A DNA stretch of 64,000 nt from Allodiplogaster sudhausi (lineage: Eukaryota; Nematoda; Chromadorea; Rhabditida; Diplogasteridae): positions 2,863,501 to 2,927,500 of the forward strand of contig CALZFC010000268.1 of assembly GCA_945643635.1 (NCBI GenBank), in the 5' to 3' direction. The first letter of the stretch is position 1. Each line of letters opens with the position of its first letter. The position numbers were made by a program, and so were the translations under genes. This document shows positions 12,061 through 24,082 of this stretch, one piece after another. The notes under the pieces were generated by a model that was given only the letters and a program-made list of their open reading frames with translations, did no database searches and was not told where the DNA came from.

Positions 12061-12798
12061 TTTGGTTCCTTAATAATTCCTTCAATGAATAACATTCCAC
12101 AATACATATTTCCAAGCGAAATAAGGCAAAATAAAGTACTGAGAAATAGAGCGCTGTTGTAGTAACGAAGCAAAGATGAGAGTGACCCCATTTTTTCGCA
12201 GCAAATCGCAGTCATCTCAGAACTAATGAGCTGAGATGGCTCCCCATACCTGCTAAATAGCAGCATGGAGGGCCAAATTCAGAGCACCTTAATGAGGCGC
12301 TAACTTTCAAATTGCGCGAGAATTCGTCCAATTCTGCCAAGAAGAATCACAGTGTTGTTGCCCGAGCGTGTGTGCCATTCAATCATCAAGGCTAATTATG
12401 ACGACTAGCGCAGTACCGCTCAATAACCACAGGTGAAGGAAATTTCTGAACTTTCAGATAGTGCGTTTATAAGCGCATGTTGATTTGGTTTACATATTTA
12501 GATAGCCAGCTTCCATGTCTGAAAACTTTCCATTTTATTGGTTTGCATTAAAAATTTCCAACACTTTGCATTTAATGCCACTGCACTAATTAGGAGCAAA
12601 CAGTACGGAAAATTTCGAGACATAAAAGCAGGCAAATGAGGAGATTTCAATGCTTATGGTTTAACCGACTGCCTGAATCTTAATAAGCAAATAAATGTTC
12701 ATCGAGGACTCCATACACCTTAATTCTATACTATTATTACAACGCATACATAAGATTTAACAAAAATTAAAGAAGAGATTGGTCGGAATGCAACACTT
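12061..12798. other. Spacer upstream of copy 4
   Basis: No gene. 12061-12500 is the diverged copy of the array 5' flank. The remainder to 12798 is AT-rich unique sequence with no supported feature. Confidence 0.5.
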
Positions 12799-13237
12799 TC
12801 AATATTCTCGGCTGCAAAAATCGGAGAATGTTCGGAAGTCGTAGGCTTCAAGTCTTAGCAGTTGCCATTGTTGCTGCGCCGTCATCAGGTTGTAGCACGC
12901 GGAACGAGCACTTTCAAGCAGCGTCGGCAAGGCGCCGCGTGTAAAGCCCTGCGATGACAACATTACGATAGCGGAAGCGAACAAGCAAAAGCCAGATATG
13001 TTTTCATTAATTGAAAGACTTGAAAGCTATTGCATACCATAAAACGGCGGAATGACAGTTTATCATCCGTCAGATGGCGAAGCGAATCGGCTGGGAAAAT
13101 GTCAAGTCGTACTGATTGCTATTTACGAGCAAAGGGCCCAAGCGCCACAAGAGCGCGTGCTCGGAGACGGCTAAAACCTTCTCAACATCGTGATCAGCGC
13201 TTGCTTGAGCGATCGGCTGGAGGCATCGAAGAGCCAT
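12799..13237 (-). pseudogene. Array copy 5: exon 2 deleted, exon 1 frameshifted
   Basis: Fifth, truncated copy. Exon 1 13237-13038 (200 nt, out of frame at its end after a small deletion) is joined to exon 3 12948-12799 through only 89 bp of DNA. The exon-3-proximal half of that DNA matches intron 2 of copy 4 (GCGATGACAACxTTA and on). The exon-1-proximal half matches intron 1 of copy 4 (AATTGAAAGACTTGAAA). The whole 790-bp exon 2 has therefore been removed by one deletion with both breakpoints inside introns, leaving a chimeric intron with usable splice sites. Exon 3 itself is intact and ends in TGA. Confidence 0.75.
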
Positions 13238-14882
13238 TTTGGTTCCTTGATAAATCCTTCAATGAACAACAACGCGCAATTTTTTATAAAATAAAAACGA
13301 AAATCATTGTTTTGAAAAAGTAGACGAAATATCATAAGGCGAATATCATTCTAAAAAAAAGAACTGAAAATAGAGCGCAATTGCTGAAGCGATGCAAAGA
13401 TGATGACCCTTTTTTTCGCATCAAATGGCAGGGAGTCATCTCAGCACTAATGAGTTGAGGTGGCTCCCCAATAAATGCTAAATTGCAGCATGGAGGGCAG
13501 AATACATAGAACCTTAATGAGGCGCTAACGTTTCAAATTGGAGAAGAAGCATAGTTTTGTTGCATAGATCAAGGTTAATTATGATGACAAATGCAGCAAC
13601 CCTCAATAACCATCTAAAATAAGCAAGCAAACGCTTATCGAGGAATCAACAACTTCATTGGACATCTGGGAACTTTCGGAAAGTTTAGAGCTTTCCTACA
13701 CCACTAGTCGTTGAGCGGTACTGATCGAATGAATGCGTTCTTTATATAATTTCCCACTGAAACCATGAATATAAATTGTTCTCACCAAATTGTCCAAACT
13801 CTTCGTGTATCTTCGCAGGATATCACCACGCAGAAGTATCTGGTTTCTTTGAACCAGACTAGTAAGTGTAATATCCTCAGCGTGTATTCCGCAACTCCAG
13901 AGCTTGTTTATTCACTTATTCTATTTCGGCAAGTCATACATAACACTTTAAAAGCTTTGTTACAACTCTTTTCTCATCTGTTGTGACAATTGCGAAATAA
14001 ATGAAAAAAGCGTGTTACCTAACTATTTTAACGCGGAAAAACTGCTATACGGAAAAAAACCAAATTTCGTAAGAACGAGCAATCGACAAGTGGACACCGG
14101 AAAAAAGGAGTTCCGGGAGCCTTGGAAACATTAGAAACAAATTCGTACACCCTCTTATATCAATTGTCAGAGCTCACTCTAGAAAGTGGATACAGATTCA
14201 ACAGACTCATAGTCGGCAATATACAACAACATATCAAATATACAAACCTAGGAAAATGGAAAATACCAAATCCCGAGTTCTTCCGCGCCATTTTAACAAG
14301 GTTACAAGTTACTCATCCAAGTACATTTCTCACCTATTAAGTTGGAAAGTTAAAATTTGGTACATAGGCAAATGCGCGTAAGAATTTACAAGACTACCTT
14401 CGCAAATATATGCAAATTTGAAGAAGAAAAATAGGAATTTGGCGTATAAGTTGTGCCCATAGCTATCAATAATCACAGGAAACAATGTTACAAGTGCTAA
14501 ATGATGAATCTGTGGCAAAATTCTGAGTCAATAAAGTGGCATTCCTTACAAGTGACTTGTCAATACGCGAAGGTAAGTATGAACAACTTTCAGGAATACA
14601 AAGTATTCTCGGATAAAAAAAAAGAGATTCTAGAGAAAGTTTCGGCAAATGCTCCACTTTTGGAAATGGTAAAAAAAACATATATCACAAGGCAATGAAA
14701 ATTTTTTTTAATGAAACACTGTTACAGGGCCGTGTTTTAGAGTTTTGGCTGCTGCGATAAGAAGGAATAGCTAGAAATATCATGTAATTATCTTTCTTGG
14801 ATCTACTCTTGAAGGAGCAGAAAATCAACATTTGAATTCGCGCCTTTTTGCCTGAGACGCAAGGGAGAGAGAGAGAGCCCTC
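13238..14882. other. Spacer between the array and laat-1
   Basis: 13238-13690 is a degraded copy of the array 5' flank. 13700-14800 is AT-rich with several short open frames and no splice or domain support. A dispersed repeat copy lies at 14813-14880. This is also where the laat-1 3' UTR should end. Confidence 0.5.
14813..14880 (-). repeat. Dispersed repeat R, copy 1
   Basis: Minus-strand copy of a dispersed short repeat recognised by GTCAGGCAAAAAGGCGCGAA followed by TTCAAATG and a T-rich stretch. The same unit occurs at 24008-24082, 27680-27756 (minus), 29011-29088 and 40180-40246. It lies just past the laat-1 stop codon and may be part of its 3' UTR. Confidence 0.7.
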
Positions 14883-17800
14883 TTAATATTCGTCTTCGCC
14901 GTCGTCAAGAAGTCTCTGTTCATCGCCGCCTCGTGGTGGGAGATCGGGATGATTACGGTAGTAGTAGTACTGCGATATCATGATGGCGTCGAAGAAGCAG
15001 CAGCCCAGCGAGCCGGCCAACCACGGCAGATGCCTCAAGCATAAATGATGGAGTCATCATTATCATCTCTCGACTAATGTGAGGTAAATAGCGAGAGAGA
15101 AAATTATAATAAGGAAGGTAATTATAATAGTAATTATGCGAGTTAAATAGAGAGAAATTTATAATAAGGAAGGTAATTATAATAGTAATTATGTGAGTTA
15201 AATAGAGAGAAATTTATAATAATGAAGGTAATTATAATAGTATTTATGTTAGTTAAATAGAGAGAAATTTATAATTAAGTCATCATTATCATCTCTCCAC
15301 TAATGTGAGCGAAATGGAGAGAAAATTATAATAAGATAATAATATTTGCACTGCAGCATTAATTGTATTCTGCACAATTGGAACCAACAATTCCGAAATT
15401 GAGTCTACAGTTCTCAAAGCTCACCTAGCTTATAACTTACCTCACTAAGTAGAGCCAATCAGTCGTTCCGAGAAGAACCGAGATCCCATATGTCATATTC
15501 GCAGCGACAATAATGTAGAACATGGCCAGAGAGAGGCCTGCAAATCATCTATTGTTTTTATTTATTCATTTATATGCTACTAATGTAAATTAATCTTTTT
15601 CATTTATATGTACTAATTGATCTACTATACTCATTAAATTCAGTGATGAAATAGGCCTGACTCATGAGGGCTTTGTAACCCTTCGGGCATGGCCTTTTTT
15701 CACTTTGTAAAATCCCGGTTGGCCTTTTGCAACACCCGCCCCAAGTCCAGAGGTAGGCACTATTTCAACACTGATTACATTAAATAACGCTGTCTTTATC
15801 TTTCTTTTCCACTTATCTTCCACATTATCCAACGTTATCATTCATTCTACTTTAATTTTTTTTCAAATTAAGTTCTACAATTTGTAAACAATGCCATCCA
15901 TTCATGTCCAATCAAGAAAACAGTGAAGAAGTAGAAAAATCAAGGCTTAAAATATTTTTTTTAAGAAAGAAAAAAGTGCAATTAAATGACAAAAATCGAT
16001 AACCCTCGCACGAGCGTCGTTGGTAGTTCTTGATCAGTTGCGGAATGCGTCCCATCCAATAGCAGAGTGCTGCCACAGAGCCTATCACGTAGCCGAGCTG
16101 AATGGATGGAAACAGTCCTACAGTACACCACAAGACACTATAATTATCTACAAAAATAAGAATAAAATTACAGTATTCGAAAAAAAATGCCTTCTCACAA
16201 CATGTCATGTTATGAGTAGGTCTTTTTTATGAAGATTATTTTTAGAATCGGGGCCAAATGGCACAATTAAGTGGGAAATCGATTCTATTCTATATCCTAA
16301 TGGTGCGGATACGGTAGACGTCGAGGTAATCACTCGATTTGGGTTTCAGAGATACCACAGAATGGTTAGGGCTCAACTTACAATTAGGAGTTAAAGCAAA
16401 AGGGGATACTTGATCGTAGATTTTATCGAAATGCCCTGGAACAGTAACCAAAGTCGCTCAGTCCTGATGTTGGTCACAATTACTCACGTCAGTTACCTCG
16501 TCTGTCCAAACGGCTACTATCATGGAAACATAACCGGATAAAAAAACGCTGAGAATTTCCAAAGCGACCGAGGCAAACGTGATTTGATTTGAATTGAATT
16601 AAATTGAACTTACATAAAACTCCTGAAGGAAATTTTTTTAGTAATAATTAATGTTTTTTTTCAAATATTCTCTTGAATTGACGCTCTTCTAGAAAAATTG
16701 AATAGGATAGAAGAAAGAAAAAAAACACGACAACCAACCGCATCCAAACGCGATTCAAAGATGTTCCACATCCCAAGGGCTTCAACGAATGAGAGCTGCG
16801 TGAGATCCACATCCCATTTCGGTGCTACCGTAGTCTCGCTGGTGTCGAGGATTGACAAAAGGCGTCGAGAGGGAGGGAGAGCGTCCACACTTCTTCTCGC
16901 GGGAATATAGGCGGGCGCACCGGTCGTGGCTCCCCAGTTGAGCGCGCCCGCCGAAAGAAGCAGCAACACGCATGGGACGACGATAGTTGCGGCTAAAATA
17001 AGTAAAAAATAGATAATCATTTCTAATCGTAATTTTGTTCAATTATAACACTCATCAACATGAAAACTTTTTTTCTTTTTAAACTCTTTTCAAGTTTTTT
17101 AATGCCTTTTCAATAATAATATTAACCTTGAAGATGATAGTTTAACATAAATTTGCTCATCTATTTGGAAATAAATACTTTTTTTTAAACACGAAATTAC
17201 AAATACCGTTTGTTTTATGTGATAAATGAACAAACTTTTCAGAAACCTTCCAATTATTTCTTATGGTTGTCTCTTAATTTTCGTTCTCATTCTCAGGGCA
17301 GAAAAATTCTCCTTCTCTCACTTATCAGCACGTTCGCGGAAAGTGTCCCGGTTTCCACATGCCTTGAGGTCGAGCTGATAAGCCCCCCCCCATTTTGATG
17401 ATAACAACAGAAGAAGAAGAAGAAGAGAAGTCTATTGTGCGGCGGCGTAGTAGGAAGGGTTAATCATCCCGTCTGCTCCTTTCTCTACATGTCCCTATTC
17501 ACTAGGCAGTCTAAAATGAAAGCTTCTGATTTCCCACGCTTCGCCATCATGAAAGAAAGAGGAACGGAACGAAGTTGCAATCGTTAAGGAGAGCTAAGAT
17601 TTCTCGCGCAGAAGCTAAACATAACATAACCCATAACTTTCACGCGTAGTCATGAGAATCGAATTACACGATTCTACAAAGGAACGACCTAACTCGTGAA
17701 TCGTGGATACTACTGTAAGTGGAAACGGTAGAATAAAGGCGTGTAATTTTTTTACAATAGAAGCGCTCCTTTCATACGGGACAGCAATTTCTGTGCGAAG

Positions 17801-17953
17801 GGAGAAAAGAGAGAAGAGATTAAGGAAAACAAAAAACATCGTTTTCAAACAAAGAAGCGATCCTTTTTCTCCGTTTGCTAGCCATGATGACTCGATAACA
17901 CAACAACGCGAAGAAATGGAGAACTTCCGTTTGGTTCAATAACAATTAATACC

Positions 17954-17992
<39 letters not shown>

Positions 17993-19605
17993 AGAGAGAG
18001 AGAGAAACAATGATAATTTTTTAACTTGGGCATCGAGAAAAAGGTCGAAGAAAAAAAACCAACTCATTGATTCTCAGCCGTTTTCTGTAAAAAAAAATAC
18101 TCGCCGATAAGTAATACGGTAATTAAAGAACGAAACCGAAAATCACTGACATTGCTGATACTTCTTCGGATAAATCTTGACGTAGTAGCCGTACTGCGCC
18201 CAGAGGACGAGATCCTGTGAGGAAAAAAGGAATTTTCGTCTTTTTTAAAGAAAACAAATCGTCAAAAACGTATAAAGACATAACAAATGCCACTCAAACA
18301 CAAATATGATTCATAAGATTGATTAGTCAGCTTACGTTCATTTTTTTCTCGTTTTTTAACAGCGATATGCCCAGTACAGAATAAAGCACTTAATTTTTTT
18401 AAGTAGATATAGAGTTAATCATGATTATCGGGTCTTATACTATTCTCTTAAACGCTGTTTCGTCTGTAAATGAACCGATAAGAAAAGTGTTAGAGGTTAC
18501 TAGTGACGAACTTGAACTATTTAGTATGACCAAATGGAACAATGACCAAATTCAATAATGAACTATTTGACCACGGCTCTACTTGAACGAATGACCAACT
18601 TGAATAATGTAATAGACGCCGATGATTTGCTGTATCGGCTGTTGCTTAGAGAGGATCGCGCCGAGCATGTTACACATGTCGCCGACAAGCCTCAAATAAT
18701 ATGACACTTACAACACCTTTAATTACTCCTAATTAATTATACTCATGATTACTCTTTAATCTAAATTACTGTTAAATAAATAAAACTTTGATTACATAGT
18801 GATAGAGATATAATTTCTGTTGAGCTTGTACAATAATCACAAACGAAAAAGAATGAAAAATTAACGGATTCCAAGGAACATTCATCATAGCAGTAAAAAA
18901 AACAACAGGAAAAACGGTTGAATCAAGTGGAAAAACTCCTAGCTAGCAAATAAATAACTGATTCCTAAAAAGAGAGGCTCTTACCAGAAGAAGAGGAAGA
19001 CTGGCGAGAGACCCTCGCACTTCTTCGTCCGGTAATTCTGCCAGAGTTGCGGAATGAGAGGGACGAGCCAGAGAAGCAGAGAGATCAGCCCGATCACAAA
19101 ACCGGCCATCTTCAGATTCGTGTCGACGCAATCGTTGAAGATCTAAAGGAAGATGAGAAAGTTATTTTAAACATAACTATCGAAACTAAAAAAAAAGTTA
19201 TTCGATATGTAATATAAAAAAAAGCTCAATAGATATTCTACTCGTAACAAACTCGCAAAACTGAAAAGTTATTCTAACCATAACATTCTTAACTCAAAAT
19301 TATATTCCGTAGGTAACAAATGAACTAAAAGAAATTCGGCGGCAGAAATTGTATTTTCTTGTCAAATTTTTAGGTTTCATATACGGCGAAGAAAGAGAAG
19401 ACTAGCCGCCAGTATTATAGAAGACCGAATAAAGCAAAAAAAAAACTTTTGATAAAAAAACTGCACAGGGAAAAAAGAATATGCTGACAAAAGAGCGAGT
19501 CAGAAATTCTGGGGGGGGGGGAGGAAAACGAACATTTAGAATCCACTGAGCGCCGTTCGTGCAGTTCAACGCAGCGCCATCCGCAACGAAGCCTCCTTCC
19601 TTCAT
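14883..19605 (-). CDS. laat-1: Lysosomal cationic amino-acid transporter, PQ-loop family (LAAT-1/PQLC2)
   Basis: Exports lysine and arginine from lysosomes in characterised LAAT-1/PQLC2 proteins. Exons on the minus strand: 19605-19534, 19142-18985, 18690-18600, 18214-18151, 16992-16829, 16097-16004, 15537-15441, 15033-14883. Phase is continuous and gives 296 residues, close to the family length. The first PQ-loop carries [11 protein letters not shown] followed by CEGLS; the second carries [10 protein letters not shown] and again CEGLS, across exons 6-7. The N-terminus has LNCTNG, a possible N-glycosylation site before the first membrane segment. The acidic tail contains DEQRLLD, a consensus dileucine lysosomal sorting signal. 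The donor of exon 5 is the least sure: GTAGCA at 16828 was used, with in-phase alternatives further on. Introns hold a hAT MITE, a 60-bp tandem repeat and a GA tract. Confidence 0.94.
15072..15275. repeat. About 60-bp tandem repeat in last laat-1 intron
   Basis: Three to four imperfect head-to-tail copies of a unit containing GAGTTAAATAGAGAGAAATT and AAGGAAGGTAATTATAATAG. The array is bracketed by two copies of a TCATCATTATCATCTCTC block (about 15053 and 15282). Confidence 0.85.
15641..15773. mobile_element. 133-bp hAT-type MITE in laat-1 intron
   Basis: Terminal inverted repeats start CAGTGATGAAATAG on the left and CAGTGTTGAAATAG on the right (reverse complement), followed by GCCT at both ends. 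The flanks ATTAAATT (15633-15640) and ATTACATT (15774-15781) match at 7 of 8 positions, as expected for an aged 8-bp hAT target duplication. There is no coding capacity. Confidence 0.8.
17956..18005. repeat. (GA)n microsatellite
   Basis: GA dinucleotide tract in the long laat-1 intron 4, with a few GGGA interruptions. Confidence 0.9.
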
Positions 19606-20214
19606 TGCCCCGGGCGATAGAGGAAGCCCTGAAAAAAGTACTAATCAAAGAATCATTCAACATCCGAACAAATATCCATACCAATTACGAACAAAATCAG
19701 ACTATATGTCGGCTGATAATTAATTGTAAGCTCGCACAGCCAGAGCAAGACGACGGTGGTTACATAGCACCCACGATCCAAATCATCATTCATAAGAAGA
19801 ATCATTCATCAGCACAAATATTCATATCTAAATAACTTATAAACAAACGTTGTTTACCGGGTACACATTAATTGTAAGCTTGTACAGCTAGAGCAAGACG
19901 ACGGCGGCATTATTATATGACAAAAGTTGAGGAAGATGTTTAGCTACTAACAAGATAATCAATGGAAAAATTACACAGAATCAGAAGAAAAGAACGGAGA
20001 ATGAAGTGGGCGGAGCTTCGCTCACGGGTCTGCTGATGCACGCGCGTGATACTCCTTTATCACGATGCCGCATGACATCTCATGTATTCTCTAATTCACG
20101 GTCCATCCCAATTTACGGACACGAACGCGAGCACATTGAGCGACTAATCACAAGCACAGCGCGGCTACAGAGAGAGCACAGAATCGGTTTCGAATGCTCT
20201 GCTGGTCTGTGGAG

Positions 20215-20327
20215 TAAGGAAAGAGAGAGAGAGAGAAAGAGAGAGACAGACAGAGAAGGGAGGGAGGGAGGAAGGGAGAGAGAAGAAGAAAGAGGGGAGA
20301 TCGTAGAGAGAGAGCAAGAGAGATTGA

Positions 20328-20376
<49 letters not shown>

Positions 20377-20435
20377 AGAGAGGGAGGGAGAGAGAAGAAG
20401 AGAAGGGGGAGATGGAGGGGAGAGAGAGAGAGATT

Positions 20436-20475
<40 letters not shown>

Positions 20476-20637
20476 AGGGCGCGAGAAGAATAGAATACAG
20501 GAAGAGAAGACCAGAAAGCTGTTGAAGCGAGGGGCTAGATGGAAAGCGATGCAGAACGGAAAAAAGTTCTCGTAAAGGGAGGAAAATGCAGATGAACAGA
20601 TAGCGAGGGACAAGGGAAGAGTGTGTGAGAGAAAGAG

Positions 20638-20702
<65 letters not shown>

Positions 20703-20850
20703 GACTAGGACAACTCCGAGCGAGTAAATAGTAGGTAGTGCAAAGCATTCAATGTGCAGGAAAGAGGAATAGTGCATGGGTGAGTGGAGAGAGCAAGAGA
20801 GAAAGAGAGAGATATACAGAGAGACAGACAGACAGAGAAAGACAGAGAGT
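20215..20850. repeat. Compound (GA)n/(GGGA)n tract
   Basis: Long purine tract with runs of AG and GGGAG, including nearly pure GA stretches of about 30-40 bp at 20330 and 20660. It is a candidate for triplex or slippage structures. It gives spurious Arg/Glu and Ser/Leu frames on the two strands. Confidence 0.9.
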
Positions 20851-21679
20851 GATACAGGAATGCCCGCTTGGAAATGCCTCCCAGTGGGGTGACAGAGCGT
20901 TCGTTCCCTTTGAGTCATTCCACCTCTCTCCCACACCACGGCAGACTACCCGAGTACTTTCTATCCTTTCGTCATCATTATTCGATTTCACTCATCACTC
21001 ATTTTCTAGTTATCTTTCCATAGTTTATTTAATGGTTTTATTAATTCAATAAATACTCTTTTTTTTCTTTTTAATACTCTTTTTTTCTTTTTTTTTTCCA
21101 AAAAAATCTTTTGCTCTGCCATCATCCGTAAGAAGATTGTCTGTTTATGCTAGAATCTAAATATGCACTCTTTCTCTGCCAATTTGCTTGGACTCTTGCA
21201 TTTCCAAATTTCAAATCTCATATTTTCATATCCAAATGTGCAATAATCTCTTTTCTTCTTCAAAGGCTATAAACCTCATTTCGGGTCACTCTACTCGCCG
21301 CGAATGGCTGTTGCTTCCTCGCCCGTTGTTCAGGTAGATGGGAGATTCCTTCTAATTAAGTCCCTTCTAAGTGACCGACACCGAAATTTATCGTTTCCCC
21401 TCGTGGGCGCACCGATATCCACCCCGGCCTGCTTCTGCCTCTCCTTCTTGGTTGTCTGTAACAACAAAAAAAAACATTGCTCTATGACATTCGTCTCGAT
21501 TCTTCCAACGCTGTCTCGCTGCCTGGCTAACTCTCTCTCTCTCTCGCTCACTCTCTCTCTCTCTCGCTCACTCTCTCTCTCTCCCTCTTTCTCCTTCTTT
21601 CATCTTTCTTCCTCTCTTCTCGCTCGTTCTGTCTCTCTTCCACTTTCATGTCTCCTCCTCTTCCCTCTCTCGCCCTCTC

Positions 21680-21714
<35 letters not shown>

Positions 21715-22403
21715 TTTCCTTTTATAATCTCCTCGCTCTCCTCCCTCATGCCATTCACATGCTTCCCTCATGCCCGCGACAAGCCTTGGGCGTTCCCGCC
21801 TTCAGAGATCGATGATATAGCATCAATGTGTTATGACCGGCATAATGCTCTCTCTCCCTCTCTCTCCATCTCTCCTCTCTCTCTCTCATCTCTCTTTCTA
21901 TATTCTCTCTCTCCCTCTCTGTCTCTCCTCTCTCTCTCTCTGTCTACGTTCTCTCTCTACCTCTCTGTCTATCCTCTCTCTCTCTATCTCTCTCTCTCCA
22001 TCTCGCTTATCTTGTTGTATCTCTCATCTCTCACCATCTTTCTTACCTCCTCAAGTCCCTCGTTCCATTTCCTAGAACTAACATAATTTTTGCCGTGGAA
22101 GACATAATTTTTTTCAGACAAACACCATAATTTCCCACTCGCATTTGTTTCCGCTTGGGAGTAAATCTGTATGCCTGGGATGTAATTGTGTTAATTTTGT
22201 TGCTTTTCTTCCTTGAGGCCCTTCTCAACTTCCTTCTTACTCTCTCACGCTCTATTCTCTCTCACTCTCTCTCTCACACTGTCTTTCCTCTCTTCTCTAT
22301 CTCTCTCCCTCTCTCCCTCTCTATTCTGATTTCCGCTTTCATATCTAACACACATTCCCACAGATGTTATGAACAATTTGGAGAGCGTCGTCTGGCTTAC
22401 GCC

Positions 22404-22694
22404 CAGGGATGTCCAAAGCGGCCGAGCCCGGGCCGGGCCCTAGGCCCGGCCCGGCCCGTTGCTAATTTGGCGGGCCCGGGCCCGGCCCGGGCCTTGATTT
22501 TGAAGGCAGGGCCCTGCCCGGCCCGGCCCGCATACCCCACGGGCCGGGCCGGGCCCAGGCCTGGCCCGGGCCGGGCCCGTTTTAACATAGACCCGGGCCG
22601 GCCCGTTGTCAATTTGGCGGGCCCGGGCCTGGCCCGGGCCTAGATTTTGAAAATAGGGCCCGGCCCGGCCCGGGCCTGGTTTTGGACATCCCTG
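22404..22694. mobile_element. 291-bp GC-rich hAT-type MITE with perfect 8-bp TSD
   Basis: Both ends carry CAGGGATGTCCAAA as inverted repeats, extending about 39 bp into GGGCCGGGCCCTA. The element is flanked by identical 8-bp duplications CTTACGCC at 22396-22403 and 22695-22702. The interior is almost entirely GGGCC/GGCCC permutations. CAGGG ends with an 8-bp duplication are typical of hAT elements. There is no transposase frame; the Gly/Pro/Ala-rich frames read through it are artefacts of composition. Confidence 0.93.
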
Positions 22695-22978
22695 CTTACG
22701 CCTCATTAGGATCTTTCTTTCCTTTGCATGTTAGTCTCTCTTTTCTGAGTCGTTTTCATTTTTTTCCGTTTCCCGCATCGACTTTTTCTCTTTCATACTC
22801 TCTCCACTCGTAGTTAATGCAGTCACTCTCTTTCTATATCGTTCGTCTCTCTGTCTCTCTATGTTATATTTCTCTCTCTCTTTCTCACTATACGCCTCTA
22901 TATTTCCTCTTCCCTTGTTCTCTCTCTCTCCCTTGTTCTCTTTCTCCCTTTTCTCTCTATCTCCCTTCTCTCTCTCCC

Positions 22979-23025
<47 letters not shown>

Positions 23026-23175
23026 GCCTCCTCGTCGCGTGAACATTGATTCTCGCGCCCTCTTCCTTCTTGCCCGCCGGTTGGACGACAGAGCAGCCTT
23101 CGGGTGTTCGCTTATTTTCTATTTTCCTAACCCCCCCCCCTCCCCGGACTGAGCTTTCCTCTTTCTTTTTCTCTG

Positions 23176-23207
<32 letters not shown>

Positions 23208-24007
23208 TCGCTCTCTGTCTCTCCCTCCGTCTGTGGCTCTTTCTCACTCTCTCTGTCTCTCTCATTCTGAAACGTTCTCTTTCTCATCTGCTGAAATTTA
23301 ATCACATTTTTTTACCCAAAAATGCTCCGCCTTCAGCGGTCCATTCGATCTCCTGTTTCCAAGTTGGGAGCTGCATTGCATGAAAAGGCCAGTGAAAGAG
23401 ACCGGGAGGAGCAGAGAGAGAGTGAGAGAGAGTGTAAGAGAGAGGAAATGAGAGTGAGAAAGAGAGTGAGAGAGAGAGGGAGGAAATGAGAGAGAGAGAT
23501 AAATAGATTGAAAAATATATATAGAGAGAAAGAGATCTTTATCTCGCTCACTTCCTCTCTATAGAGAGCATTTCCATCTTTTGCGCTGTTCCTCTTGTTT
23601 AAGCCCTCAGCATAGAGCATAGCAACAAAATTTTTTCGATGGTTTTTAAATCGATATTTTCATCGAACTTTTGACTTTCTACTGTTTTGCTCCCTTAAGG
23701 CATACTAATTTTTTTTTTTGCAGAAACGCCCTAAAATTTATTGCCATTTTATCTAGCAACCAACCAAAAATAGAGGAACGAAATTACGAGAAGCCTGGGA
23801 GGATGCGGACGCGCTCTAACTGCTTTATTTTCTTTTTCTTCTTTCTTTCTTTCTCTCTCTCTCTCTCTCTCTCTCTCACAATTCTGTGAATTCGGAATGT
23901 CGGCTAAAGTTAGAATCATTTCCATAGATTTCTTTTATTACTAAACGAGTAAACGTAACGTGCAAATCTATTTCAATTCTCCTGACAATGCTAGTCGGCG
24001 TCTCTCC

Positions 24008-24082
24008 AAATCACATGCTCTCTCTCGCCCTTGTGTCAGGCAAAAAGGCGCGAATTCAAATGCGGGTTTTTTTAGCTCCTTT
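24008..24082 (+). repeat. Dispersed repeat R, copy 2
   Basis: Best plus-strand copy of the repeat: TCACATGCTCTCTCTCGCCC, then GTCAGGCAAAAAGGCGCGAA, TTCAAATG and a T-rich stretch ending TAGCTCCTTT. Confidence 0.75.

Noticed and set aside
13700..14700. Several 60-75-codon frames upstream of the array
   Set aside because: AT-rich, no signal peptide, domain or consistent splice sites; indistinguishable from chance.
15072..15275. CRISPR-like direct repeats
   Set aside because: The units are contiguous and AT-rich with no unique spacers, in a eukaryotic intron; this is a minisatellite.
20006..20939. Long Arg/Glu-rich and Ser/Leu-rich open frames
   Set aside because: They are translations of (GA)n/(CT)n microsatellites, as are similar frames throughout 20-64 kb. 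No splice support, domain or normal composition.
22155..22706. Gly/Pro/Ala/Arg-rich frames on both strands
   Set aside because: They read through the GGGCC interior of the hAT-type MITE.
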